Part shown: positions 16,214 to 23,690 of the stretch, in pieces
Position numbering within the stretch: the stretch's first letter is position 1
How the letters are laid out: every line of letters begins with the position of its first letter
Origin: a virus
IMG/VR virus record: IMGVR_UViG_3300013093_000206
Location: 1 to 28,114 of that record
Length of the DNA stretch: 28,114 bases
Reading direction: 5' to 3' (one strand)
Made by a program: the position numbers and the translations under genes
Notes under the pieces: generated by a model
The model's input: the letters and a program-made list of their open reading frames with translations, nothing else
What the model was told of the DNA's origin: nothing
Databases searched by the model: none

Positions 16214-16882
16214 ATGGCCATTAGCCGAACAGAAGAAGAAAACTACTTGGTAGCAGACGAGACACTTGATGCTCGTCCTGCACAATCAACAGCAACCTCA
16301 GCAGCTAGCAGCATTGCAGCTGGCTGGGATGCAGCAACCACAACGTCAGCACCAACTGACGGTTATCCAGTGGACTTTAAGCAGTCTGAGGACCCTCAGA
16401 TTATTAAGTTCATTGACCCAGACGGCCCGTTCGCTGTCTACAAGCTTCACTTCTTACAGAACAAAGCTGGCAAGAAGTCATACATTTGCATGGGAGAAAA
16501 GTGCCCACTCTGCACAGTGCTAAAGCACCGCCCAGAAGACAAGAAGGCATTCAGCATTATTAACTTCAGTGCACCAGACGGACCACAGCGTCAACAACTT
16601 GTGGCAACACCACGTCTTTACAAGACAATCCATGCCGCTCACTTCTCACCTCAAGGTCCATTGACCAAGAACTACTGGGCGATGAGCCGCACTGGCAAGA
16701 TGCAGACAACTGTTTACCACATGAACTCTGTCAAGGCTCGTGACCTCAATGAAGATTGGGGCCTGAACGAGGCTGAGGTAGAGGCTGCAGTTCCTACGTT
16801 CAAGCCTTACGACCGCAGTATCATCAAGGAGAGCTCTTACCAAGAACTTCTTGAAATTGCTCAAGAGCTTGTAAACGAATAA
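16214..16882 (+). CDS. Putative zinc-containing single-stranded DNA-binding protein
   Basis: 222 residues with a strong ribosome site (AAGGAAA from 16203). The first 50 residues are Ala/Ser/Thr-rich and probably flexible. A cysteine knuckle follows: C92, C97, C100 and possibly H105 (CMGEKCPLCTVLKH). Beta-rich segments surround it, and the C-terminus is acidic. This resembles gp32-type phage ssDNA-binding proteins, which carry a zinc knuckle and acidic tail. The position directly before DNA polymerase and the strong ribosome site fit a protein needed in bulk. A weak promoter-like CATACT (16193-16198) lies upstream. A generic zinc-binding replication protein is the alternative. Confidence 0.55.
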   Translation: MAISRTEEENYLVADETLDARPAQSTATSAASSIAAGWDAATTTSAPTDGYPVDFKQSEDPQIIKFIDPDGPFAVYKLHFLQNKAGKKSYICMGEKCPLCTVLKHRPEDKKAFSIINFSAPDGPQRQQLVATPRLYKTIHAAHFSPQGPLTKNYWAMSRTGKMQTTVYHMNSVKARDLNEDWGLNEAEVEAAVPTFKPYDRSIIKESSYQELLEIAQELVNE

Positions 16883-16898
16883 GGAACACACTAGCTGT

Positions 16899-16945
16899 CC
16901 AGAGGCGTAGTTTTAACCCCTTTCTCTACGCCTCTGGGCTTTTTA
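16899..16945 (+). terminator. Intrinsic terminator between the ssDNA-binding candidate and DNA polymerase
   Basis: CCAGAGGCGTAG (16899-16910) and CTACGCCTCTGG (16926-16937) form a perfect 12-bp stem with a 15-base loop, followed by GC and five T. It would cut transcription after the preceding gene so that the polymerase is made at a lower level. The loop also carries ACCCCTT (16916-16922), which complements AAGGGGT (16945-16951), the polymerase ribosome site. Confidence 0.85.
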
Positions 16946-16956
16946 AGGGGTAATAC

Positions 16957-18933
16957 ATGGGGCTTATACTTAATCAAGAACAATTAGATGAGATGGTTCA
17001 GCACTATCTTCAGCAAGATGCGTTTGCATTTGACGTGGAAACTATGGGAGACCGTCGAGGCGATACTCCTATCAATGACGTAGTATGGATTAGCTTTGCT
17101 ACATACGGTCGCGTAGATGTTATTCCTATGGGCCATCCCAATGGTGAGTTCCTACGCTTAGACCGCCCCCTTACAGGTCAGGGACAGAAGCGTGTAGACG
17201 CAGGTCATGAACCTCGTGAAAGCGACTACTCACGCAACGAAAAGAAGGCAACCAAAGTATTTGCGCCTGCGCCTGAGCAGATGTTTCCAGGCGAGGTGTT
17301 TAAGGCGTTAGAGCCCTTGATGTTTAATGACACGATTCTTACTATTGGTCACAACCTAGCGTTTGACCTTACCTCAGTTGCCAAGTACTACGGTGGCCGT
17401 GTACCTACTGGCCCATACTTTGACACCATGATTGCATCGTTCCTCTATGACACCCGTAACAAGGGTCGCTGTGGTCTAGCAGACTGCTTGAAACGCGAGC
17501 TTGGCTACGAGATGGTTAAGGGCGTGGGCAAAGAGATTGAAGCTCACTCGTTCATGGATACCTATAAGTATGCAGCACTAGATGCTAAGTACACATTTTT
17601 GCTGTGGAAGGCTGTCCTCCCTAAGCTGGCAGAGGCTGGCGTAGAGAAGGTCATGCGCTTAGAGATGGATGTCCTAGCTGTGCTGTGTGACATGAAGCTA
17701 ACTGGTGCTCCTATCGATATGCCTAGCCTTGCTAAGCTACAGGTTACCCTTGAAGCAGAACTTGATATCAAGCGCGCATCCATCTATAAAGAAGCTGGTA
17801 AGCAGTTCAACATTAACTCCATCCCTGAACGCCAAGAGATTTTGTACAAGCCTAAAACAGAGGGCGGACGTGGTCTGAAGACTAAGGTCTTGACCCCCAA
17901 GGGCGAGGAGAAAGATAAGGAAGGTAAAGAGCTAGAGTACACAGACTACTCAACCTCATCTGATGCTCTTGCTGAGAACAAGGAACGTGACGCTCTATGT
18001 AAGCTCCTTGTCGAATACTCAGACTTGAACAAATTGCTGACAACCTATGTAATTCCCTACCTTGGCGGAGACGTCACCAAGACCACCAACGGCAAAGCTA
18101 TTACCGAGTACCGTGATAGCTTGTTAATCAACGGTCGCATCCACTGTGACTTTGTGCAGAACGGCGCGGAGACAGGTCGCTTTTCTAGTCGTAACCCTAA
18201 CTTGCAGAACGTACCTAACCCTGCCACAGCGCACGGTAAGGCTATTCGTAACCTGTTTATTGCCCCTGAGGGCTACAAGCTAGTCGTAGCAGACTACTCG
18301 CAGATTGAACCGCGCATCATTGCTGACTTCTCTAAGGACCCCATCATGGTGGATTCATACTTGAACAAGGAAGACATCTACATGACGGTAGCTAATACCA
18401 TGGGCGTTAACCGCGCCGCTGGTAAGACGCTGGTCCTATCTATGGCTTACGGCGTAGGTCCCGACAAGATTGCCCGCAGTATTGGCTGTACGGTGACAGA
18501 GGCTAAGAAGCTGCTCAACGACTTTGCTGAAAAATTCTCTGCCGTAGGCCTATATAAGCTCAAGGTCATTGGCGTGGCACGCAAGAATAAATATGTAACC
18601 ACCGCCACAGGGCGCCGCCGCTACCTGCCAGACATCACGTCTGCCTTGCGGGACAAAAAGGCCAGCGCTGAGCGTCAGGCGTTCAATACGGTTATCCAAG
18701 GCACCGCCGCTGACGTCATGAAGATAGCCATGGTACGGGCCCATAAAATGATTCCAGAAGGTGCTAAACTCCTCCTTACAGTACACGACGAACTTGTGAC
18801 ATCCTGCCCAGAGCATCTAGCTGAACAGACTGCCGAAGCTATTCGTGAGGCAATGGAAGGCGTATCTATGCTCAAGACTATTCCGCTGATTGCGGATGTA
18901 AAGATTGTTGACCGATGGGGTGAGGCCAAGTAA
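16957..18933 (+). CDS. polA: Family A DNA polymerase with 3'-5' exonuclease
   Basis: 658 residues; ATG 16957 is 6 bases after AAGGGG (16945-16950). Exonuclease residues are D26 and E28 (FDVET), D137 (GHNLAFD) and Y205/D209 (YAALD). Polymerase motif A is DYSQIEPR (446-453), with Pro where most family members have Leu. Motif B has R486, K490 and Y498 in the usual 4-residue register, and motif C is VHDELV with H610, D611 and E612. The residue matching E. coli F762 is L494. There is no 5'-3' exonuclease domain. This is the replicative polymerase of the phage. The gene follows a terminator and shares a base with the next gene. Confidence 0.93.
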   Translation: MGLILNQEQLDEMVQHYLQQDAFAFDVETMGDRRGDTPINDVVWISFATYGRVDVIPMGHPNGEFLRLDRPLTGQGQKRVDAGHEPRESDYSRNEKKATKVFAPAPEQMFPGEVFKALEPLMFNDTILTIGHNLAFDLTSVAKYYGGRVPTGPYFDTMIASFLYDTRNKGRCGLADCLKRELGYEMVKGVGKEIEAHSFMDTYKYAALDAKYTFLLWKAVLPKLAEAGVEKVMRLEMDVLAVLCDMKLTGAPIDMPSLAKLQVTLEAELDIKRASIYKEAGKQFNINSIPERQEILYKPKTEGGRGLKTKVLTPKGEEKDKEGKELEYTDYSTSSDALAENKERDALCKLLVEYSDLNKLLTTYVIPYLGGDVTKTTNGKAITEYRDSLLINGRIHCDFVQNGAETGRFSSRNPNLQNVPNPATAHGKAIRNLFIAPEGYKLVVADYSQIEPRIIADFSKDPIMVDSYLNKEDIYMTVANTMGVNRAAGKTLVLSMAYGVGPDKIARSIGCTVTEAKKLLNDFAEKFSAVGLYKLKVIGVARKNKYVTTATGRRRYLPDITSALRDKKASAERQAFNTVIQGTAADVMKIAMVRAHKMIPEGAKLLLTVHDELVTSCPEHLAEQTAEAIREAMEGVSMLKTIPLIADVKIVDRWGEAK

Positions 18934-19424
18934 TGGGTCTGTTTGATTGGTTTAAGCGTGAAAAGGAAGAGCAGTACGTCATCGAGTCTACGACTATTCC
19001 TCTAACTACCCTGGTACGTTGGTACTTGTACGACATGCAGATTGAAGACCCAGAGTCTATTGCTGCTGAACTAGGTATTAACAGTATTAGCGAAGAGGGC
19101 GCTGAAAAAGAACGCCAAGATAGTGACGAGCGCATGCTTCCTATCAGTATGTTCACGGACTACGCTGCCATGGTCGCAGATATCAACGCTCAGGCTATTG
19201 CCGTTATTAAAGAGCGTGGTCTCAAGGATGCTCTTAAAGAAGACCTAGTAGAGCTAGATGAAGAAGAGATTCAGATTATTGAGGAGTATGCCGAAGCCAG
19301 CTACGAGGTTTTCCAACAAATTGGATTTACTGCTATCATGTCAGCATTATCAATAGCTTTTAGTACAGGACTGCTCCTACCTGGAGCGGCATGGGCAGGT
19401 GAGGTAACAACAGATGAGCAATGA
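18933..19424 (+). CDS. Unrecognised acidic protein with hydrophobic C-terminal segment
   Basis: 163 residues, ATG overlapping the polymerase stop (TAATG). The N-terminus GLFDWFKREKEEQ is amphipathic. The middle is rich in Glu/Asp, including VELDEEEIQIIEEYAEASYE (about 109-128). Residues about 131-155 are hydrophobic (FTAIMSALSIAFSTG then LLLPGAAWAG) and could cross or lie on a membrane. No enzyme motif is present. Position between polymerase and RecA suggests a replication role, perhaps anchoring, but this is speculation. Confidence 0.55.
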   Translation: MGLFDWFKREKEEQYVIESTTIPLTTLVRWYLYDMQIEDPESIAAELGINSISEEGAEKERQDSDERMLPISMFTDYAAMVADINAQAIAVIKERGLKDALKEDLVELDEEEIQIIEEYAEASYEVFQQIGFTAIMSALSIAFSTGLLLPGAAWAGEVTTDEQ

Positions 19425-19800
19425 CTGGTGGTCACGCAAGATGGGGAGTCCAGCTCCTCGACAGGCACTTCCTCCAACACAACAGCAGCAGCAGCAACCA
19501 GTACAACCGCCAAATCCTGGCTATGTAGCTGTTAACCCTACGGTTTCAATTGAGCCGCAGGTTCTACCGCCAAGTGCTTTGAACCCACAACGCTGTCCTG
19601 GATGTGGCAGTGGTAACTATGTTAAGCCTTCGCCTGAACTCAAGGCACGCTGCTATGATTGCGGCTACCCTATTCAACAGTCAGGTTCTGGATTAGGTAA
19701 GGGAATTACTAGCGGACCTCAAGCTAGTGGCCCTGCTCAACCAGCAAAACAAGTTGCAACAGGCGGATTTAACCCACAGACTATCATTGGACATATTTAA
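19414..19800 (+). CDS. Zinc-ribbon protein with Gln/Pro-rich linker
   Basis: 128 residues, starting 11 bases before the upstream stop. Residues 21-35 are a Gln/Pro-rich stretch coded partly by CAG repeats. A zinc ribbon follows: CPGCGSGNY and, after about 15 residues, CYDCGYP, giving two CxxC pairs. The C-terminus is Gly/Pro/Ser-rich and ends NPQTIIGHI. Most of the chain is probably disordered around the ribbon. RecA starts on its stop codon (TAATG), so the two are made together; an accessory or loading role for RecA is possible but unproven. Confidence 0.6.
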   Translation: MSNDWWSRKMGSPAPRQALPPTQQQQQQPVQPPNPGYVAVNPTVSIEPQVLPPSALNPQRCPGCGSGNYVKPSPELKARCYDCGYPIQQSGSGLGKGITSGPQASGPAQPAKQVATGGFNPQTIIGHI

Positions 19801-20858
19801 TGGCTACAGCAGAACTAGACAAATTCGTACTCAAGATTAACAAGAAGCTTGGCGCTGGAACTATCGTCAAGGGCTCAGAGATTCGTGACAATATCCTAGA
19901 ACGATTCCCTAGCGGTTCATTAGCGCTAGACGTTGCACTGGGTGGCGGATGGACTGTCAACCAGTGGCATGAGATTGTAGGAGAAGCATCTAACGGCAAG
20001 ACTGCTATTGCCCTGAAGACCATCGCTGCTAATCAGAAGCGCGACCCAGAGTTCACCGCTGTGTGGATTGCTGCAGAGCAGTGGGTTCCTTCATACGCAG
20101 ATATGTGCGGCGTTGATACCTCACGCGTTTATGTCATTTCTACTAATGTCATGGAAGACGCCATGGATGCTGTTATCGAATTGGCTGAGAGCCGCAACGT
20201 AGACTGCATCGTCATTGACTCACTTCCTGCCCTTGTGCCAAGTGCTGAGGATGACCGTGAGATGGGCGAGTCCACCGTTGGCCGTGCCGCTATCGCATCT
20301 AACAAGTTCTTCCGTAAGGTAGGCAAGGCAAGCAAGCGCAGTCTTGTAGACCAAGACCGACCATTCATTGGAATTATGATTAACCAGTGGCGCTCAAAGA
20401 TTGGCGTCATGTATGGCGACCCACGTACTACCCCAGGCGGCTTGGGCAAGGATTACTCGTTCTTTACCCGTATTGAGGTAAAACGCGATGACTGGATTGA
20501 GGTAGGCACTGGCGATAACAAGCGTCGTGTAGGACAGACCATCAAGATTCGTACCTTGAAGAACAAGTCCTCTGCTATCAATCCACCAGCATATGTTGAC
20601 TTTTACTTTGCCGAGGGCGGGGATTTAATGCCAGGCGATTTTGATGCGGGCAAGGAAATTGTTGCTTTAGGCATCCTTAACCGCGTTATTACTCGAGCGG
20701 GTGCTTACTATCGTTACGGCGATAGACAGTGGCAGGGCGGAGATGCTATCCTAAAGTCCTTGAGAGAAGAGATTGACCTTAGGGAAACACTGGAGAAAGA
20801 TGTTCTTCGGAGCATCTTGGAGAGCTCTAAGTTTGTCGCAGAGTCCGATGAGGACTAA
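19800..20858 (+). CDS. recA: RecA-family recombinase
   Basis: 352 residues, near bacterial RecA length. Walker A is GEASNGKT (61-68) where bacteria have GPESSGKT. The catalytic glutamate is E93 in AAEQW, Walker B is CIVIDS (136-141), and the DNA-binding loop L2 region reads NQWRSKIGVMYGDP then TTPGG (195-214). The N-terminal oligomerisation helix is present. It promotes strand exchange and in phages drives recombination-dependent replication with the nuclease and resolvases encoded next. ATG shares a base with the preceding stop. Confidence 0.9.
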   Translation: MATAELDKFVLKINKKLGAGTIVKGSEIRDNILERFPSGSLALDVALGGGWTVNQWHEIVGEASNGKTAIALKTIAANQKRDPEFTAVWIAAEQWVPSYADMCGVDTSRVYVISTNVMEDAMDAVIELAESRNVDCIVIDSLPALVPSAEDDREMGESTVGRAAIASNKFFRKVGKASKRSLVDQDRPFIGIMINQWRSKIGVMYGDPRTTPGGLGKDYSFFTRIEVKRDDWIEVGTGDNKRRVGQTIKIRTLKNKSSAINPPAYVDFYFAEGGDLMPGDFDAGKEIVALGILNRVITRAGAYYRYGDRQWQGGDAILKSLREEIDLRETLEKDVLRSILESSKFVAESDED

Positions 20859-21186
20859 GGGACAGAAAGAGTCACGGAAACACGAGGACCGACTCGCTAA
20901 AAAGATTGGCGGGAAACGCAACGCTGGGAGCGGTGCTTTTTGGAGTCGGAAGGGCGATGTTCGTTCAGACGACCTGTTGGTCGAGCATAAGTGGACGGGC
21001 AAAACCCAGTTCACCGTCAAAGCGGTGGAGCTGGAGAAGATTGTCACAGAAGCAATTCTGGATAGTCGGACACCTGTCCTTGGATTCCATTTGAACGGCA
21101 ATAACTACGTTATGCTGACTGAAGATGATTACCTGGAGCTCCGCCATTACCTCCAGGAGTGTACGTGTACAAGGGAGACCCCCTAG
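20848..21186 (+). CDS. PD-(D/E)XK nuclease resembling Hjc-type Holliday junction resolvase
   Basis: 112 residues from ATG 20848, inside the end of recA; an in-frame ATG at 20773 would put 25 more residues within recA. The motif series is E13 (RKHEDRLAKKIGG), the glycine turn NAGSGAFWSRKGD with D37, then LLVEHKW with E46 and K48. This is the Hjc/PD-(D/E)XK fold signature, and the small size fits a stand-alone resolvase or endonuclease. It would cut junctions made by RecA. A different small nuclease of the same fold is possible. Confidence 0.7.
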   Translation: MRTKGQKESRKHEDRLAKKIGGKRNAGSGAFWSRKGDVRSDDLLVEHKWTGKTQFTVKAVELEKIVTEAILDSRTPVLGFHLNGNNYVMLTEDDYLELRHYLQECTCTRETP

Positions 21187-21473
21187 ACCGTTGGTATTAT
21201 CACGCTAAGTGCAGTGGCATGGACACAGAGATGTGGTTCCCGCCCAGAGACAAAGCTAAATACAAACCAATTGCTGATAAGGCTAAAGCTATTTGCTTTG
21301 GCAAAGATGGCAAGTCCGAGTGCCCAGTGCGTAAGGAATGTTTGCTATCTGCCATAGAGATTGATGAACAGCACGGCATCTTTGGCGGCATGAGCCACCG
21401 AGAACGAAATGCTTTACAACGTAAGGCAACTCGTAATAAGATGACCGTAGAAGAGTGGATTAACAAAGAATAG
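21165..21473 (+). CDS. WhiB-family Fe-S transcription factor, atypical cysteine spacing
   Basis: 102 residues. GTG 21165 has AGGAG (21155-21159) 5 bases upstream; GTG 21159 would overlap that site. Conserved features are C16 (KCSGMDTEMWFP), C44, C53 and C59 (AKAICFG...CPVRKEC), the helix ending EHGIF-like QHGIFGGMS (69-77), and a basic C-terminus. WhiB proteins bind a 4Fe-4S cluster and act on the host sigma factor; they are actinobacterial. The usual middle spacing is CxxC, but here it is C-x8-C. GIFGG replaces the common GVWGG. It lies within the recombination genes and could regulate late transcription or exclude other phages. Confidence 0.88.
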   Translation: MYKGDPLDRWYYHAKCSGMDTEMWFPPRDKAKYKPIADKAKAICFGKDGKSECPVRKECLLSAIEIDEQHGIFGGMSHRERNALQRKATRNKMTVEEWINKE

Positions 21474-21480
21474 GGGCACG

Positions 21481-22335
21481 ATGGCACAGAAGCCTACAGG
21501 AGCGTTTAAGCAGTTCCTAGATACGACTAAGAAAGAGAGTCGAGTACTAGGAAAGCTGGAGCGTCACTTCCTTGCTACGCCGCGTGTTAATGACCGACGT
21601 ACCGACGTCCTGCATCCATCTGAGATGGCCAAGGACAGTTGGTGCTATCGTGCTTCTTACTTCCACCTTACTGGCCTGCCACCTGCAAAAGCCAAACGCA
21701 AGCTATCCATGCAAACTGATGGCGTGTTTGAAGAAGGCCATGCCATCCACCATAAGTGGCAACAACGATTCAAGGATATGAACGCCATCTACGGCCTTTG
21801 GGAATGCGTAGAGTGCGATGAATTTTTCTGGGGTATGCCAGGAGACCACAACGGCAACCCTAATAGCGTTAAGTACAAGGAAGTCCCATTGGACTATCCA
21901 CAGATGCGTATTGCTGGCCACGCTGACGGCTGGCTTGTAGGGTTTGATGACCCACTACTGCTAGAGATTAAGTCAGTGGGCGAAGGTACGATTCGCTGGG
22001 AGTCACCTGACCTTTTATACAAGCATGACGGAGACTTCAAGAAGATATGGGCTGCCCTTGATGCCCCGTTCCAAAGCCACATCATGCAAGCACAGATTTA
22101 CATGAAGCTCATTGAGCTAATTGGTTTTGACCAACCTGCCCCACAAGAGGCCTGTTTCATATACGAGTCCAAGCCTACTCAGGAGTACAAAGAGCTCATC
22201 ATTCCTAAGAGCGATTTTGGTATCAACGAGAAATTTGACGCGGCACAAATGATTGTGGATGCAGTTGCCAAAGGTACCCCTCCTGTGTGTAATATAGGTG
22301 GTCCAGAACTATGCAGTAGTTGTAAGGAGTACTAA
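21481..22335 (+). CDS. Cas4/RecB-like PD-(D/E)XK exonuclease with cysteine cluster
   Basis: 284 residues. Nuclease motifs: EEGHAIHHKW (84-93), IAGHADGW with D149, LLLEIKSV with E162 and K164, and QAQIYM with Q203 and Y207, the RecB-family order. C55 near the N-terminus and C270, C278 and C281 near the end match the Cas4/AddB layout that holds a 4Fe-4S cluster. An extra CxxC (C109, C112) lies between. The enzyme would resect DNA ends to make single strands for RecA. No cas genes or CRISPR are seen, so it is a phage recombination nuclease, not an adaptation protein. Confidence 0.82.
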   Translation: MAQKPTGAFKQFLDTTKKESRVLGKLERHFLATPRVNDRRTDVLHPSEMAKDSWCYRASYFHLTGLPPAKAKRKLSMQTDGVFEEGHAIHHKWQQRFKDMNAIYGLWECVECDEFFWGMPGDHNGNPNSVKYKEVPLDYPQMRIAGHADGWLVGFDDPLLLEIKSVGEGTIRWESPDLLYKHDGDFKKIWAALDAPFQSHIMQAQIYMKLIELIGFDQPAPQEACFIYESKPTQEYKELIIPKSDFGINEKFDAAQMIVDAVAKGTPPVCNIGGPELCSSCKEY

Positions 22336-22811
22336 TGATTACGCTAAACACAGGTACAGCAAGTGCAGAAGCAGTTGCAAAGCTAATCACACAAGGTTAC
22401 GGAGCCACTACTACCTACAACGATAGTATCCCCGTAATCCCTGACGACCTTACAGACATTGAAGACCAAGAGCTGATGCGCCTATTCCAGCATTTTGTTG
22501 AATACAACAACTTCCTGCTCCTACAGATTTCCTGTGCTCGCATTGACGAAGAGAACGCCACCAAGGATTTCGACCGCTATGAGGCATCGATGTTATTGCA
22601 GGCAGTCAAGGGCGAGACCGTGGCCCGTACTAAGGCCAAGGTAATATCCAGCCCTGAAGGACAGGCGTTAGAGGACGAGCTAGCAGTTCGTCGCAACTAC
22701 CATTCATTGCTTAAGAGCATCCAGGACGGCGTTACCGAAAGCACCAAGGTAATCAGCCGTGAACTGTCACGCCGTACTGCGAACCCAGGATTCACGAGCC
22801 GTAAGTTCTAA
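22335..22811 (+). CDS. Unrecognised helical protein between nuclease and resolvase
   Basis: 158 residues, start TAATG-coupled to the nuclease and stop coupled to the resolvase in the same way. After a flexible first 30 residues it is mostly helical: DLTDIEDQELMRLFQHF, then a long charged stretch around 95-150 with likely coiled-coil character. No cysteine cluster or P-loop. The tight coupling on both sides suggests a recombination accessory or mediator protein, but no family is recognised. Confidence 0.6.
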   Translation: MITLNTGTASAEAVAKLITQGYGATTTYNDSIPVIPDDLTDIEDQELMRLFQHFVEYNNFLLLQISCARIDEENATKDFDRYEASMLLQAVKGETVARTKAKVISSPEGQALEDELAVRRNYHSLLKSIQDGVTESTKVISRELSRRTANPGFTSRKF

Positions 22812-23362
22812 TGCCCCTCAAGATATTCGATGGCGGGTTGCCTGCTGTCGCACGGGAGCAACCCGTGTTCATGGGGATTGACCAGTCATATAGCGGGTTT
22901 GCTATAACTGTCTTGTTTGGAGATACCTACAGGACAACAGTCTATAAGTCTGACAAGGGCGGCATTGAGCGCCTAAAAGATATACAAAGCCACCTAATGA
23001 ACATCCTGTATTCATACGAGGGTGTTGTTGATGTAGCTATGGAAGGCTATGCCTTCGGTTCCCAGATGGCCAATATGCTGGGAGAGCTGGGCGGGATGGT
23101 TAAGCTCACCCTCCTAGATTTTGGTATCTATCCACTTATTGTTCCGCCTACCAACCTCAAGAAGTATGTAACAGGTAAAGGTAACGGCATATCTAAAAGC
23201 CAAATGCTATTACAGGTATATAAATGCTGGGATGCAGAGTTCACGGATGACAACGCCGCTGACTCGTTTGCCCTAGCCAAGTTGGTCTCAGGCGATGCCA
23301 AGTTCGCATATCAGAAAGAGGTCTATGCTAAACTTCAGGACCCCAAGTTCAGGGAGAAATGA
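22811..23362 (+). CDS. RuvC-like Holliday junction resolvase
   Basis: 183 residues with the RNase H-like RuvC catalytic set: D24 in GIDQSYSG, E78 in AMEGYAFG and the C-terminal DDNAADSFALA with D147 and D151. The order and spacing match phage RuvC-type resolvases. It would cut four-way junctions left by RecA-driven recombination or branched replication before packaging. An Hjc-like nuclease is encoded 1.6 kb upstream, so two unrelated junction enzymes appear in one module. Confidence 0.82.
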   Translation: MPLKIFDGGLPAVAREQPVFMGIDQSYSGFAITVLFGDTYRTTVYKSDKGGIERLKDIQSHLMNILYSYEGVVDVAMEGYAFGSQMANMLGELGGMVKLTLLDFGIYPLIVPPTNLKKYVTGKGNGISKSQMLLQVYKCWDAEFTDDNAADSFALAKLVSGDAKFAYQKEVYAKLQDPKFREK

Positions 23363-23550
23363 TGGAGCTAGACCTTCCTAGACCCGAAGACGTTAACTTC
23401 GGGGGTATGCGCCGTAAAGAGCAGACCAAGTACTACCATGAGCGTGTCCGAGAGCTGCTCAGCCTAGTTTTAGAGTCTGATGACTTGCCTGAGAAATTCC
23501 GCCACGCATTAGAAATAATTAACGACTACACCTTCTACCTAGGAGACTAA
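23359..23550 (+). CDS. Small hypothetical protein
   Basis: 63 residues; ATGATG start overlaps the resolvase stop. The sequence is helical and charged (RRKEQTKYYHERVRELLSLV), with a short aromatic end (NDYTFYLGD). No cysteine or nucleotide-binding motif. It opens a run of four very small genes and I do not recognise it. The coupled start and matching codon use support its being real. Confidence 0.5.
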   Translation: MMELDLPRPEDVNFGGMRRKEQTKYYHERVRELLSLVLESDDLPEKFRHALEIINDYTFYLGD

Positions 23551-23552
23551 TC

Positions 23553-23690
23553 ATGGATGAGCTGAACGAGGACCTGTTTGACGAAGACTTTGAAGTCGAC
23601 GGCATTGACTGGGAAGACGATGATATTGACTGGGATGAAATAGACGAGTTTGACGAAGACGACGAAGAGGATGAGGACGACGATGAATGA
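23553..23690 (+). CDS. Hyperacidic 45-residue protein, possible DNA mimic
   Basis: A short open frame starting 3 bases after the preceding stop, with AGGAG (23541-23545) upstream of ATG 23553. Of 45 residues, 31 are Asp or Glu and none is Lys, Arg or His. Three Phe/Ile-Asp turns and two Trp (DWEDDD, DWDEID) break the acidic run. The stop overlaps the next start by 8 bases. Such charge density is typical of phage DNA mimics (for example Ocr) that block restriction or other DNA-binding enzymes, or of acidic chaperone tails. The function is inferred from composition only. Confidence 0.6.
   Translation: MDELNEDLFDEDFEVDGIDWEDDDIDWDEIDEFDEDDEEDEDDDE

Noticed and set aside
18550-18929. Antisense frames inside the polymerase gene
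   Set aside because: They overlap catalytic motifs of DNA polymerase on the other strand and show no independent start signals.
19483-19499. CAG repeat as a possible mobile or phase-variable repeat
   Set aside because: The run is short and simply encodes part of a Gln-rich linker in frame; no evidence of length variation.
21481-22335. Cas4-like nuclease as sign of a CRISPR system
   Set aside because: No cas1, cas2 or repeat-spacer array is present; neighbours are RecA and resolvases, so a phage recombination nuclease is the better reading.
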